Source: Crocosphaera sp.
Lineage (GTDB): Bacteria > Cyanobacteriota > Cyanobacteriia > Cyanobacteriales > Microcystaceae
Length of the DNA stretch: 53,450 nt
Assembly (NCBI RefSeq): GCF_030064895.1
Contig: NZ_JASJEB010000048.1
Coordinates: forward strand, 1 to 53,450
Direction of reading: 5' to 3'
In this document: positions 19,175 through 27,213 of the stretch, one piece after another
Layout: the number at the start of each line of letters is the position of its first letter
Position numbering within the stretch: the stretch's first letter is position 1
Notes under the pieces: generated by a model
What the model saw: the letters and a program-made list of their open reading frames with translations, nothing else
What the model was told of the DNA's origin: nothing
Databases searched by the model: none
Position numbers and translations under genes: made by a program

Positions 19175-19768
19175 ATGGCAATTAATCTTACAAAAGGACA
19201 ACGAATTTCTCTCAAAAAAGAAGCCCCAGGACTCACTAAAGTCATGTGTGGTTTAGGGTGGGATGTATCCGAAACTAAGGGACTTTTTGGCCTATTTAAA
19301 GGCAATGATTTTGATCTCGATGCTTCTGTTTTATGTCTGACGAAGAAAGATAAACTAAAGAGTAAATCTGATGTTGTTTACTATGGAAACTTAAGCCATT
19401 CGTCAGGAGCAATTACTCATTTAGGAGACAACTTAACAGGAGAAGGAGACGGAGACGATGAAGAAATATTGGTAGATTTAACCAAAGTTCCCGATGATAT
19501 TCTGAAATTAGTTTTTGTTGTTAATATCTACAAAGCTAGACAAAGACAACAAAGTTTTGGACAGATTAAAAATGCTTTCGTTCGCTTAGTCAATCTCAAT
19601 AACAATAAAGAAATTGCCCGTTACAGTCTTTTAGGAGAAGAATATGGTGGAAAAACAGCGATGATTTTAGCAGAAGTTTACCGTGACCAAGGAGAATGGA
19701 AAATGGCAGCAGTTGGTAAAGGTTTGATGATTAATGGATTGCAAGAAATGACCAATCAGTATTATTAG
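19175..19768 (+). CDS. terD: TerD family calcium-binding stress protein, divergent copy 3
   Basis: 197 residues, clearly TerD but more distant from copies 1 and 2. It has an insert (GLFGLFKGN) before the acidic DFDLDASVLCL segment, and GDNLTGEGDGDDEE later. A good ribosome site (AGGAGAA) precedes the ATG. It resembles the TerD/TerZ-like forms that often accompany duplicated TerD genes. The calcium-binding acidic residues are kept. It ends 8 bp before the methyltransferase start. Confidence 0.92.
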   Translation: MAINLTKGQRISLKKEAPGLTKVMCGLGWDVSETKGLFGLFKGNDFDLDASVLCLTKKDKLKSKSDVVYYGNLSHSSGAITHLGDNLTGEGDGDDEEILVDLTKVPDDILKLVFVVNIYKARQRQQSFGQIKNAFVRLVNLNNNKEIARYSLLGEEYGGKTAMILAEVYRDQGEWKMAAVGKGLMINGLQEMTNQYY

Positions 19769-19776
19769 ATAAGGCA

Positions 19777-20382
19777 ATGAGCGAAGAAACTTTTGAGAAA
19801 AAAGCCTCTTTTTTTGATAAATGGGCCCCCAACTATGATCTGATTTTTACCACCATTTTCTATCAATCTCTACACAAAAGATTGTTATCTTATCTAAGCT
19901 TACCTCATCCTTCTTATGTGTTAGATTTAGGCTGTGGAACTGGTCGCTTATTGAACCGTTTAGCCAAAAATTTCCCTGACTTACGAGGAACGGGAGTAGA
20001 CTTATCTCCTCAAATGCTGAAAGAAGCGCGAGCAACTAATCAACATCATCCTCGTTTAATTTACACCCAAGGTAATGCAGAATGTTTGCCTTTTGCTGAT
20101 AATCAATTTGATGCAATATTTAATACTATTAGTTTTCTGCATTATCCAAATCCACAACAAGTTTTTAATGAAGTTTTTCGTGTTTTAAAACCCAAGGGAC
20201 AATTTTATTTAGTTGATTTTGCCCGACTTTACTCTATTGATTCTATTCCTTTTTCTCCTGGAGGAATTAATTTCTACTCTTCTAAGCAACGAGAAGATTT
20301 TGCTGATAACGTTGGGTTAACAACTCAAGGCCATTATTATTTATTGGGACGAGTTATGTTGAGCATTTTTGTTAAAAACTAA
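19777..20382 (+). CDS. Class I SAM-dependent methyltransferase
   Basis: A 201-residue Rossmann-fold methyltransferase. The SAM motif VLDLGCGTGRLLNRLA is near residue 48, TGVDLSPQMLKEA (motif II acidic residue) near 72, and FNEVFRVLKPKGQFYLVDF (post-motif region) near 130. It resembles UbiE/BioC-type small-molecule methyltransferases, but the substrate cannot be told. Its position 8 bp after the third terD gene suggests it belongs to that operon. Confidence 0.85.
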   Translation: MSEETFEKKASFFDKWAPNYDLIFTTIFYQSLHKRLLSYLSLPHPSYVLDLGCGTGRLLNRLAKNFPDLRGTGVDLSPQMLKEARATNQHHPRLIYTQGNAECLPFADNQFDAIFNTISFLHYPNPQQVFNEVFRVLKPKGQFYLVDFARLYSIDSIPFSPGGINFYSSKQREDFADNVGLTTQGHYYLLGRVMLSIFVKN

Positions 20383-20414
20383 TACAATTTCTTAAAATCT
20401 GGTTACACATTAGA

Positions 20415-20442
20415 GTAGGGGTCAACGGCCGTTGACCCCTAC
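20415..20442. repeat. Perfect 28-nt palindrome (REP-like)
   Basis: GTAGGGGTCAACGG is followed directly by its exact reverse complement. A slightly degenerate relative of the same length lies at 52968-52995. It may fold as a transcript end for the upstream methyltransferase gene. The type is common as an interspersed palindrome in cyanobacterial genomes. Confidence 0.9.
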
Positions 20443-20454
20443 AATATTCATCCC

Positions 20455-20790
20455 TAACTTTTATGCTTCGGGCCATAAACGGACGGAGATTCTTGGTTCA
20501 GCGACACACCTTTAAACCACCTATCCTTATAGCCATACTTAAACCAAATATCTGTAGAACATATACGTTTTTAGGGAGATTGTTCGCTCCTCCGTTACCA
20601 GTATCGCTTTACGTCTTAGTTTCAATGGTAGTACTTAAGAATCCTACCTGTACTATAGCATGATGACTTACTGCACCGTAAAGGGATGCAGCGAGGTATT
20701 GGTGGTTTCCATCAATGAGCGACTGCACCAAGACGGGTGGGGAAGTTGAACCCCTAATTTTTCTGTCAAAAGACGGGGGTATTCTGGCAA
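20455..20790 (-). mobile_element. Probable degenerate TnpB 3' relic
   Basis: No credible gene. On the minus strand a broken frame reads LSTTIETKT, stop, SDTGNGGANN, which resembles the LSLGTSDTANGG segment of the TnpB end at the window start. Further along, near 20470-20495, the minus strand reads AATCTCCGTCCGTTTATGG, like the ends of cyanobacterial TnpB elements. The assignment is by weak internal comparison only. Confidence 0.45.
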
Positions 20791-20802
20791 CATTAGGATA
20801 AA

Positions 20803-21000
20803 CTAAGCAGCAGATACTTTATTTTGCTTATATCGATGGACTTTTCCAGTGTTTTCGCATAAAGAACAAGAAAACATATTTTCGTTTCCTTTTACCCTTA
20901 ATTTCCCTTTACCTCGACACTTTTGACAAATAACTTTTTCTTGCCGCCAATAATTTCTCAAAAAATTATCATCAGTAATGTAATTAAAATCCTCGTACAT
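20803..21000 (-). CDS. Small zinc-ribbon protein with two CxxC(x)G motifs
   Basis: 65 residues with two knuckles, ICQKCRGKGKLRV and FSCSLCENTGKVHR, similar to half of the DnaJ cysteine-rich domain. The four cysteines could bind one zinc. The N-terminus is acidic and aromatic (MYEDFNYITDDNF). Such mini-DnaJ-like zinc proteins are common in cyanobacteria, with no assigned role. It stands alone, and its 3' end abuts the TnpB-like relic. Confidence 0.7.
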   Translation of the reverse strand: MYEDFNYITDDNFLRNYWRQEKVICQKCRGKGKLRVKGNENMFSCSLCENTGKVHRYKQNKVSAA

Positions 21001-21198
21001 TTAAAGTCTCCCCTATTGTTAAGATTGTAATAATTATTCCTTAACCAAGTCATTGTATTAAACTACTATAGAAATAACACTTATTTTTGTTCATGACTAG
21101 CTAAATTAACATTTGTTAAACTTGTTAAAAAATATATTAAATAAGTACATTTTGTATTAATAAATACAGAAAATAAACCATAAATAGTGTTAACTAGA

Positions 21199-21930
21199 TT
21201 AGTATCGAATTTGTAGACTTACCATTGCTTTGATAGTTTGTTCCCCTCCAATTACGGGAGTTCTTTCGGCCGCGCTGGAATTTACCACTATTTCCGGTGA
21301 CCGCATGATTTGAGGTTGAGGCGCATTAGCACCATTAATGGAAATATTAATGATTTCTTGAGATTGAAAATTTAAGCTAGACAAAACCGCTTCAGCTTGT
21401 CTTTGTGCATCGACGGTTGCTAACTTTAATGCTTCTTTTTGAGCGTCTGAAATCGCCGTTTCTTCTGCTGTAAAACTTATGCGATCAATACGAGTTGCAC
21501 CAGCTTTAACTGCATCATCCAGTAAACTACCAACCTCTTCAGTTTTGACACGAAAACTAACCGTATTTGTCCCTGTATAACCGATTAAACGCCGTTGATT
21601 ATTATCGTATTTATAATTAGGTTGTAAACGAATTCCTGTTGTTTGTAATCTTTCTATAGGACGCGATCGCAAAAAATCCACTAGGGATGATGTCTGTTGA
21701 GCTACATTATTTTGAACTTCTGTTGCTGTTTTTCCTTGTATTTCTACTCCTAAGTTAACATTGGTTAAGGTAGTAGGAATTCTCATGGTTCCTTGTCCCG
21801 TAACGGTTAAAGTTCTCATCACTTGTTCTTGTGCCATTGCCGAAGGAATCAAAGGTATATTAACAATTGGATAACTAAGTAGAACAACAACAAAAGGGAG
21901 ATAGGAAAAATTAATTTTTTTCATTATCAT
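21199..21930 (-). CDS. SIMPL (DUF541) domain exported protein
   Basis: A 243-residue periplasmic or outer-membrane-associated protein. The signal peptide has a hydrophobic core (FSYLPFVVVLLSYPIV) ending near AMAQEQ (residue 35). The SIMPL domain starts with RTLTVTGQGTMRIP and includes the family features VQNNVAQQTSSLVDFLRS and VSFRVKTEEVGSLLDDAVKAG. The family is known from oxidative stress and signalling contexts in other bacteria, but the molecular activity is unknown. The start could be one codon later (M2 or M3). Confidence 0.87.
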   Translation of the reverse strand: MIMKKINFSYLPFVVVLLSYPIVNIPLIPSAMAQEQVMRTLTVTGQGTMRIPTTLTNVNLGVEIQGKTATEVQNNVAQQTSSLVDFLRSRPIERLQTTGIRLQPNYKYDNNQRRLIGYTGTNTVSFRVKTEEVGSLLDDAVKAGATRIDRISFTAEETAISDAQKEALKLATVDAQRQAEAVLSSLNFQSQEIINISINGANAPQPQIMRSPEIVVNSSAAERTPVIGGEQTIKAMVSLQIRY

Positions 21931-22001
21931 TAATCTAATTGATAAATCTATTCTTAGTATAGCAAATTCTCACAACTAGAACCTGATTGTTATATTTTGG
22001 A

Positions 22002-22150
22002 TTATTTTTGTTTTCTTTCAGTCAAATAACTTTTATTATCTAACCATTTTCCTTGTTGAATCAACCATAATCCAACTAACTTAATTATAAACGCTGATTT
22101 TTATTTTCTGAAATTGCCCAAAATTGGTCGGGTTTAGTATGTTTGCTCAT
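22002..22150 (-). pseudogene. Short ORF interrupted by one frameshift
   Basis: From ATG at 22148-22150 the frame reads MSKHTKPDQFWAISENKN and stops soon after (22085). A change of frame near the A-run lets reading continue as FIIKLVGLWLIQQGKWLDNK to a stop at 22002-22004. Joined, they would give a protein of about 49 residues. I do not recognise the family. It could be a decayed small gene or chance. Confidence 0.3.
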
Positions 22151-22164
22151 CAGAACATTTAAAC

Positions 22165-22395
22165 TTATTTCTTTTCGTGATTGATGTTTTCATTACTACA
22201 TCTAACCCATCCCTGATTATTTTTCTTCTTTCCCTTACAGTCAACGGTAGGCAAATTATTTTGTTGGGTAAATAAGATTAAATAAGAAATTAATCCAGAA
22301 AAAACGATAATAAGAAGTATTTGCCAGATAGCAAGACCATAATCATCGTTTTTAGCCTTCTTTTTACTTGATTTTGAGATAAATAAGATTTTCAT
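22165..22395 (-). CDS. Small single-pass membrane protein, unknown
   Basis: 76 residues with a lysine-rich N-terminus (KSSKKKAKNDD), one transmembrane helix (about residues 22-44, AIWQILLIIVFSGLISYLIL) and a short outer tail with two cysteines (VDCKGKKK and VRCSNE). The charge pattern suggests the N-terminus is inside. I do not recognise the family. The gene is supported only by reasonable composition and the clean topology. Confidence 0.5.
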   Translation of the reverse strand: MKILFISKSSKKKAKNDDYGLAIWQILLIIVFSGLISYLILFTQQNNLPTVDCKGKKKNNQGWVRCSNENINHEKK

Positions 22396-22412
22396 ACCAT
22401 TGTTATGAATAA

Positions 22413-23040
22413 TTACCAGTACAATGCTAAAATTTTTATTAAGTTAAACGAACCGTGTGACACTTTGCGGAGTTTCACCCCGTCATAGTCATCAGCAATC
22501 ACGAAGTAATAGAGTAGAAGAGTAATTAGATTACTTAGATTACTTAAGTCTAGTTTAATAGTTATTATCAGAATCACGAGGTGGTGTGAGATGTTTGTTG
22601 GAAAATTTTTTGAAGCTGCTACTATCACATTAGTATTATATTTCTGCTTACAATCAAGCAGTGTCTCTATCTCTTATGGGAATTTTTTATCGTTCAAAGC
22701 ATCTAGATTTGAGCAATTGTTTCTATCCAATCTACAAGAAAATTTCACATACAATGGATGGTGGTTTGGCAGAGACAAGAAAAAATTTGATCCTGAAGTT
22801 CAATATTAAACTCTATTGTGCCATGACTGAGCCAAGCTAAAGAATTTTTGCGGAAGTATTAATATTTTTGTTACTGATTTACAGAACAATTACTGAATTA
22901 ATTGGCTAAATTTTGTAAAATACCCAAAAAATACTCAGGAAAGTTCTCTAATTGTTTTTTAAATTAATATCAGTATCCCTATATTTAAGCTTCACTTTCT
23001 AGGTTATTAAATCCATATTTACTTATTGATGCGCTCAACC
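22413..23040. other. Intergenic region without a clear gene
   Basis: About 630 bases. Two short open frames exist here (minus 22413-22628 and plus 22591-22809), but they overlap each other and neither looks like a protein family. I see no tRNA, terminator or repeat of note. Confidence 0.4.
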
Positions 23041-23049
23041 ATTTAAGTT

Positions 23050-23358
23050 ATGAAAAATCCTCAAGCCATCGAAATTCTTTTGACCCATATCAAATTACAA
23101 GCAGTTATCTATAAGGTAGAAGAAACCATTGCTGTTGATTACACATTACTAAATTTGTATAGAAATACCGGAGAAATTTCTATACAAGAATATCATGAAA
23201 CCATTTTGGAAATTACCGCAGAAATCTCCAAAACAGAAGAAATTTGGGATCAATACATCACTTTTTCTGAAATTGTTACGACTTTAACCAATGAATGTTT
23301 TGTAAAGTATTGGTTTGAACTAGAAAGTTTTCTGAGTGTTTTTCCTTTGCATGATTAA
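23050..23358 (+). CDS. Small helical protein, unknown
   Basis: A 102-residue soluble, acidic protein predicted to be almost wholly helical (for example AIEILLTHIKLQAVIYKVEE and EYHETILEITAEISKTEEIW). It has no signal peptide or metal-binding motif. It has a proper ATG start and protein-like composition. I do not recognise the family. It lies on the same strand as psbH, 275 bp upstream. Confidence 0.5.
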   Translation: MKNPQAIEILLTHIKLQAVIYKVEETIAVDYTLLNLYRNTGEISIQEYHETILEITAEISKTEEIWDQYITFSEIVTTLTNECFVKYWFELESFLSVFPLHD

Positions 23359-23443
23359 TTCTTATTCTAATGTTGTCATCCATCTATAATTTTGAGAAAA
23401 TTAGGTGCGAATGGTGACAAAAATATAATACAAATAAAAGTAA

Positions 23444-23605
23444 GGATTAACGGACCTCTGCAATCTTCAAATATCTCAAAATGAATGTTACTGGTTATTA
23501 TTTGATCAAGAAGCCAAGTATATTTTGCGCTCGCTGTTAAATCAGACTACAGACGTTTATATTGTAGGGGTTAACATTTGCAAGCAATTTTCTGATAAAC
23601 TGTAA
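23444..23605 (+). pseudogene. Open frame without start codon upstream of psbH
   Basis: Between two stops the frame reads a protein-like sequence including ECYWLLFDQEAKYILRSLLN and VYIVGVNICKQFSDKL, with no ATG, GTG or TTG at its head. It may be the remnant of a small gene that lost its start, or a chance frame within the psbH leader. No family is recognised. Confidence 0.25.
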
Positions 23606-23633
23606 ATCTTAGATAGATACTGATTAAAAAATT

Positions 23634-23828
23634 ATGGCACAACGTACTCGATTAGGAGATTTACTTAGACCCCTTAATTCCGAATATGGAAAAGTTGTCC
23701 CCGGATGGGGAACTACCCCTTTAATGGGAGTTTTCATGGGCTTATTCTTCGTCTTCCTATTAATTATCCTGCAAATTTACAACTCTTCGCTCATTCTAGA
23801 TGGATTTACAGTAACCTGGGGAGGTTAA
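23634..23828 (+). CDS. psbH: Photosystem II protein H
   Basis: A 64-residue thylakoid protein of the PSII core, needed for stable binding of bicarbonate and QB function near CP47. The sequence is typical: [20 protein letters not shown], then one transmembrane helix (about residues 29-48) and the lumenal end [13 protein letters not shown]. The phosphorylatable N-terminal extension of plants is absent, as in cyanobacteria. psbN, often divergent beside psbH, is not seen here. Confidence 0.98.
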   Translation: MAQRTRLGDLLRPLNSEYGKVVPGWGTTPLMGVFMGLFFVFLLIILQIYNSSLILDGFTVTWGG

Positions 23829-23915
23829 GCCCTAATTTGCTTATCAATAATTAACGGTGGTAAAAGTTTCCCAAAATTGCAGGAAATATATCACCGTTAT
23901 CCTCAGTTATCTGTT

Positions 23916-23938
23916 CCCCGATTTTTCGGGGTTTTTTT
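23916..23938 (+). terminator. Rho-independent terminator of psbH
   Basis: CCCCGA, a TTTT loop and TCGGGG form a compact hairpin (23916-23931), followed by seven T residues. It lies 87 bp after the psbH stop codon. Confidence 0.88.
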
Positions 23939-24065
23939 ATCAATGATTCAATTCCCACGCTTTCTGTTGAGCTTAGTGAGCAGGATGCTCACACTCCTCA
24001 CACATTCCACACTTGACTGCTATACGATACACTGATAAGGAAGGATGAAGGATTAGGAGTAACTT

Positions 24066-24353
24066 ATGAATGTCTTTGGCATTGGACTGCCGGAAATGGG
24101 CTTAATTTTAGTGATTGCCTTATTAGTATTTGGACCGAAAAAACTCCCTGAAATAGGGCGAAGTCTTGGTAAAGCTGTTCGTGGTTTTCAAGATGCGTCT
24201 AAAGAATTTGAAAATGAATTTAAACGAGAGGCCCAACAACTTCAAGAATCTGTCACTATGAATGCAGAACTAGAAGAAAACAAAATGGCCAATCCGACCC
24301 CAATAGACAACAATCAGGCTAAGATGAACACCCAAACCTCAGAGAAATTATAA
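24066..24353 (+). CDS. tatA: Sec-independent protein translocase TatA/E
   Basis: A pore-forming subunit of the twin-arginine translocon, in the plasma and thylakoid membranes. 95 residues: short N-terminus, membrane helix (about 6-22, GLPEMGLILVIALLVFGP), the hinge FGPKKLPEIGRSLG, then an amphipathic helix GKAVRGFQDASKEFENEF and a polar tail. A TatB role is less likely given the length and the FGP-KKLP hinge of the TatA type. An AGGAG-like ribosome site precedes the ATG. Confidence 0.93.
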   Translation: MNVFGIGLPEMGLILVIALLVFGPKKLPEIGRSLGKAVRGFQDASKEFENEFKREAQQLQESVTMNAELEENKMANPTPIDNNQAKMNTQTSEKL

Positions 24354-24421
24354 AATCTTTTGATGGTTGTGTAACCCAACTCTGTTTAAAAACGATATAA
24401 TCGAGTTCAAAATATCAGTCG

Positions 24422-24450
24422 ATAGTTAACAAGCCTTAAGGGCTAACTAT
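24422..24450 (+). terminator. Possible tatA transcript-end hairpin
   Basis: ATAGTT (24422-24427) pairs with AACTAT (24445-24450) and AGCC pairs with GGCT around a TTAAG loop. Four T residues follow. The stem has a 4-nt bulge, so it is a weak terminator candidate. Confidence 0.35.
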
Positions 24451-24520
24451 TTTGACAAACAAAATGATAATTTTAATGTTTTTAGTGGTTTGATGAAGGA
24501 AAGATCGAAGGAGGTTCTAG

Positions 24521-25141
24521 ATGAGTCAACAAACACCCTATGAAAAGCTTGGTGTCAGCGAAACAGCCTCTTTTGAGGAGATCCAAGCAGCTAAAACCCG
24601 TTTAACACAAGAATATAGTAACGACGTGAAAACCGTTGAAGATATCGAAGCTGCCTACGATTCTATTATTATGGAACGGTTGAAACTGCGTCAAGAAGGT
24701 AGAATTAAAGTTCCTGATCGCATTCGTTTTGCGGAACGTCAGCGAGAAACCCCCCCAACCCCTCCCCCCTTATCGTTGGATAATTCTCCTTCCTGGTTAC
24801 AGCAGTTGATTGATACCCCATCTTCTCAGGATCTTCTCTGGCCAACAGGTATTTTCCTAGCTTTAGCCTTATTTGTAGCCTTTTCTAGTGCTGATTCTTC
24901 CTCAATTTCTCTATTCTTGGCCTTCGGGGTTTTAGCTAATACTTATTTTCTCAATCGTAAGTCAAATAAATTCGGCCGCGCCTTATTAATCACCTTAGCA
25001 GGATTATTTATCGGGGTTGGTTTAGGATGGGGTATCGCCCAAATATTACAAGGGGCAAATATTTCCGTCGAAACGAGTCAATCTTTTATCGGTATGGCCA
25101 TCTTTTTTATCTTTTGGCTAAGTAGTAGCTTTTTACGTTAA
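24521..25141 (+). CDS. CPP1-like J-domain-related membrane protein
   Basis: 206 residues. The first 60 resemble a J domain without the HPD catalytic motif (TPYEKLGVSETASFEEIQAA, then VEDIEAAYDSIIMERLKLRQ). A Pro-rich linker (TPPTPPPLS) and four hydrophobic segments follow (about 106-206). This is the layout of the CPP1 family; the plant member is a chaperone-like protein that stabilises protochlorophyllide oxidoreductase in plastids. In cyanobacteria the role is less clear. A strong GGAGG ribosome site precedes the ATG. It ends 5 bp before the symporter gene. Confidence 0.85.
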   Translation: MSQQTPYEKLGVSETASFEEIQAAKTRLTQEYSNDVKTVEDIEAAYDSIIMERLKLRQEGRIKVPDRIRFAERQRETPPTPPPLSLDNSPSWLQQLIDTPSSQDLLWPTGIFLALALFVAFSSADSSSISLFLAFGVLANTYFLNRKSNKFGRALLITLAGLFIGVGLGWGIAQILQGANISVETSQSFIGMAIFFIFWLSSSFLR

Positions 25142-25146
25142 TTTTT

Positions 25147-26556
25147 GTGAATCAATTTTTAGATAATATCGATCGCCTGTTTTCAAGTCTAGTAAGTCTT
25201 ATTGAACAGGTACTTTTTTTGGAAATTGCCCATTTTCCCGTGATTATCCTCTGGTTACTCATAGGGGGGATTTTTTTTACCTTACGCATGGGCTTTATTA
25301 GTATTATTGGCTTCCTACACGCGGTTAAAATTGCTTTAGGTTTCTACAAGCAAAACCATGAGGCAAAAGGGGAAGTGTCTTCTTTTCAGGCATTAGCCAC
25401 CGCTTTATCCGCTAGTATTGGCCTGGGAAACATTGCCGGGGTGGCTATTGCGATCCAAATGGGAGGTCCGGGGGCTGTCTTTTGGATGACGTTGGCTGGT
25501 TTCTTGGGAATGTCTAATAAGTTCGTGGAATGTACGTTAGGGGTAAAATATCGCCTTGTCAACCCCGACGGGACTATTATCGGCGGCCCCATGTATTATC
25601 TGTCCCAAGGGTTAAAGGAAATGGGCCAAGAAACTTTGGGCAAGGCACTGGCTATTTTTTACGGGATCGTAGGTTTAGGGGCGGCCATTGGTGGTGGTAA
25701 TATGTTCCAGGCCAATCAATCTTTTGCTGCTTTGACGGTGGTGGTTCCGGCGGTTAAAGATTACGATTGGCTCTATGGTTTAATTGTGGCTTTGTTGGTG
25801 GGATTGGTGATTATCGGGGGTATCAGTCGCATTGGAGTGCTTACCAGCAAGTTAGTGCCGGTGATGATCTTTTTTTACCTTTTGGGCTGTTCATGGGTCT
25901 TAATGGTGAATTTTACCGCCATTCCTGCTGCATTTGGATTGATGTTCAGCAATGCTTTTTCCCCATCTGGCATGGAAGGGGGATTGATCGGTATTTTGGT
26001 ACAAGGGATCAGACGTAGTGCTTTTTCTAATGGGGCTGGTTTGGGATCGGCTGCGATCGCTCATGCGGTGGCGAAGACCAAGGAACCCGTACAAGAGGGA
26101 ATTGTTTCTATTTTAGAGCCGTTTATTGACACAATTGTTATTTGTAATGTCACTGCTTTAGTTATTATTACTACGGGAATGTATGGGGAGTCTGTAGGGG
26201 ATAATATTAGTGGGTCCACTTTAGCAGCAATGGCGTTTGCTCAAGTGATTGATTGGTTTCCTTTTGTCTTAGTAGGAATTATCTGTTTATTTGGTTTTTC
26301 TACTATGATTACTTGGTGTTATTATGGTGAACAATGTTGGGCTTATGTGTTTGGTCAACCTAGTTCTATTATCTTTAAATTTATATTTTTAGTTTGTATT
26401 TTTATCGGTTCTGTGGTCAGTTTGGGAGCGGTGGTTGATTTTAGCGATATGATGTTATTAACTTTAGCTATTCCTAATCTTTTGGGTTGTCTGTTGTTAT
26501 CAGGAAAAGTCGCAACTTTATTAAAAGAATATTGGCAGAAATTAGAAGTTTTTTAA
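25147..26556 (+). CDS. Alanine/glycine:cation symporter (AGCS family)
   Basis: A 469-residue sodium-coupled transporter for alanine or glycine in the plasma membrane, with about ten membrane helices. The family signature is clear in ASIGLGNIAGVAIAIQMGGP and FWMTLAGFLGMSNKFVECTL, then GVKYR and GGPMYYLSQGL. A later block RRSAFSNGAGLGSAAIAHA is also typical. The start is GTG at 25147 (GTG AAT CAA), and the gene follows the CPP1-like stop by only 5 bp, so the two are probably co-transcribed. Confidence 0.92.
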   Translation: MNQFLDNIDRLFSSLVSLIEQVLFLEIAHFPVIILWLLIGGIFFTLRMGFISIIGFLHAVKIALGFYKQNHEAKGEVSSFQALATALSASIGLGNIAGVAIAIQMGGPGAVFWMTLAGFLGMSNKFVECTLGVKYRLVNPDGTIIGGPMYYLSQGLKEMGQETLGKALAIFYGIVGLGAAIGGGNMFQANQSFAALTVVVPAVKDYDWLYGLIVALLVGLVIIGGISRIGVLTSKLVPVMIFFYLLGCSWVLMVNFTAIPAAFGLMFSNAFSPSGMEGGLIGILVQGIRRSAFSNGAGLGSAAIAHAVAKTKEPVQEGIVSILEPFIDTIVICNVTALVIITTGMYGESVGDNISGSTLAAMAFAQVIDWFPFVLVGIICLFGFSTMITWCYYGEQCWAYVFGQPSSIIFKFIFLVCIFIGSVVSLGAVVDFSDMMLLTLAIPNLLGCLLLSGKVATLLKEYWQKLEVF

Positions 26557-26607
26557 TTAATTTATCGATAATTAAGATTAGGGTAATTGTTAGGAGGAAA
26601 TTAATCT

Positions 26608-27180
26608 ATGACAGCATTAATTTTAAACTTAGATACGGTTAACTTAACTGATGAACAATTTTACCGTCTTTGTCAAGTTAACCAAGATTGGCAACTGGAA
26701 AGAAACGCTAAAGGAGAATTAATTGTTATGCCACCGGTTGGAGGAATTAGTGGAAACCGAGAAGCAGATTTTATAATTGATTTAGGAATATGGAACCGTC
26801 AAACTGGACTGGGAAAAGTGTTTAGTTCTTCAACAATTTTTCGTTTACCAAATGGAGGAGATCGATCCCCCGATGCTGCTTGGATTAGTTTAACACGTTG
26901 GCAATCTTTGAGTCGACAAGAACAAGAAAAGTTTCCCCCTATTTGTCCTGATTTTGTGATTGAACTTCGTTCTCGTACTGATTCTTTAGAAAAACTTCAA
27001 GAGAAAATGCAAGAGTATCTTGATAGTGCTTTACAGTTAGGTTGGTTAATTAATCCTCAACAACAACAAGTTGAAATTTACCGTCAAAATCAACCCGTAG
27101 AAATTAAAAAGTTACCAACGGATTTAAACGGAGAAAATGTATTACCAGGATTTAATTTATCTCTCTCCTGTTTTGAATAA
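26608..27180 (+). CDS. Uma2 family (DUF820) nuclease-fold protein
   Basis: 190 residues of the Uma2/DUF820 type, a restriction-endonuclease-like (PD-D/ExK) fold that is greatly expanded in cyanobacteria with unknown biology. The catalytic set appears as RSPDAAWIS and PDFVIELRS, with a downstream KLQEKMQEYLDSALQLGWLI. The usual N-terminal MPPVGG segment is present near residue 42. A GGAGG ribosome site lies before the ATG. It stands beside a HEPN-type gene and another copy lies at 44119. Confidence 0.88.
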   Translation: MTALILNLDTVNLTDEQFYRLCQVNQDWQLERNAKGELIVMPPVGGISGNREADFIIDLGIWNRQTGLGKVFSSSTIFRLPNGGDRSPDAAWISLTRWQSLSRQEQEKFPPICPDFVIELRSRTDSLEKLQEKMQEYLDSALQLGWLINPQQQQVEIYRQNQPVEIKKLPTDLNGENVLPGFNLSLSCFE

Positions 27181-27213
27181 ATACCTAAATTTAGAATATA
27201 TATTAAAAATATT

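Noticed and set aside
22413-22809. Two overlapping short frames, one on each strand
   Set aside because: They overlap each other and neither resembles a protein family; the hydrophobic N-terminus of the plus-strand frame is not enough.
23359-23633. psbN beside psbH
   Set aside because: Searched both strands for the typical short psbN sequence and found none.
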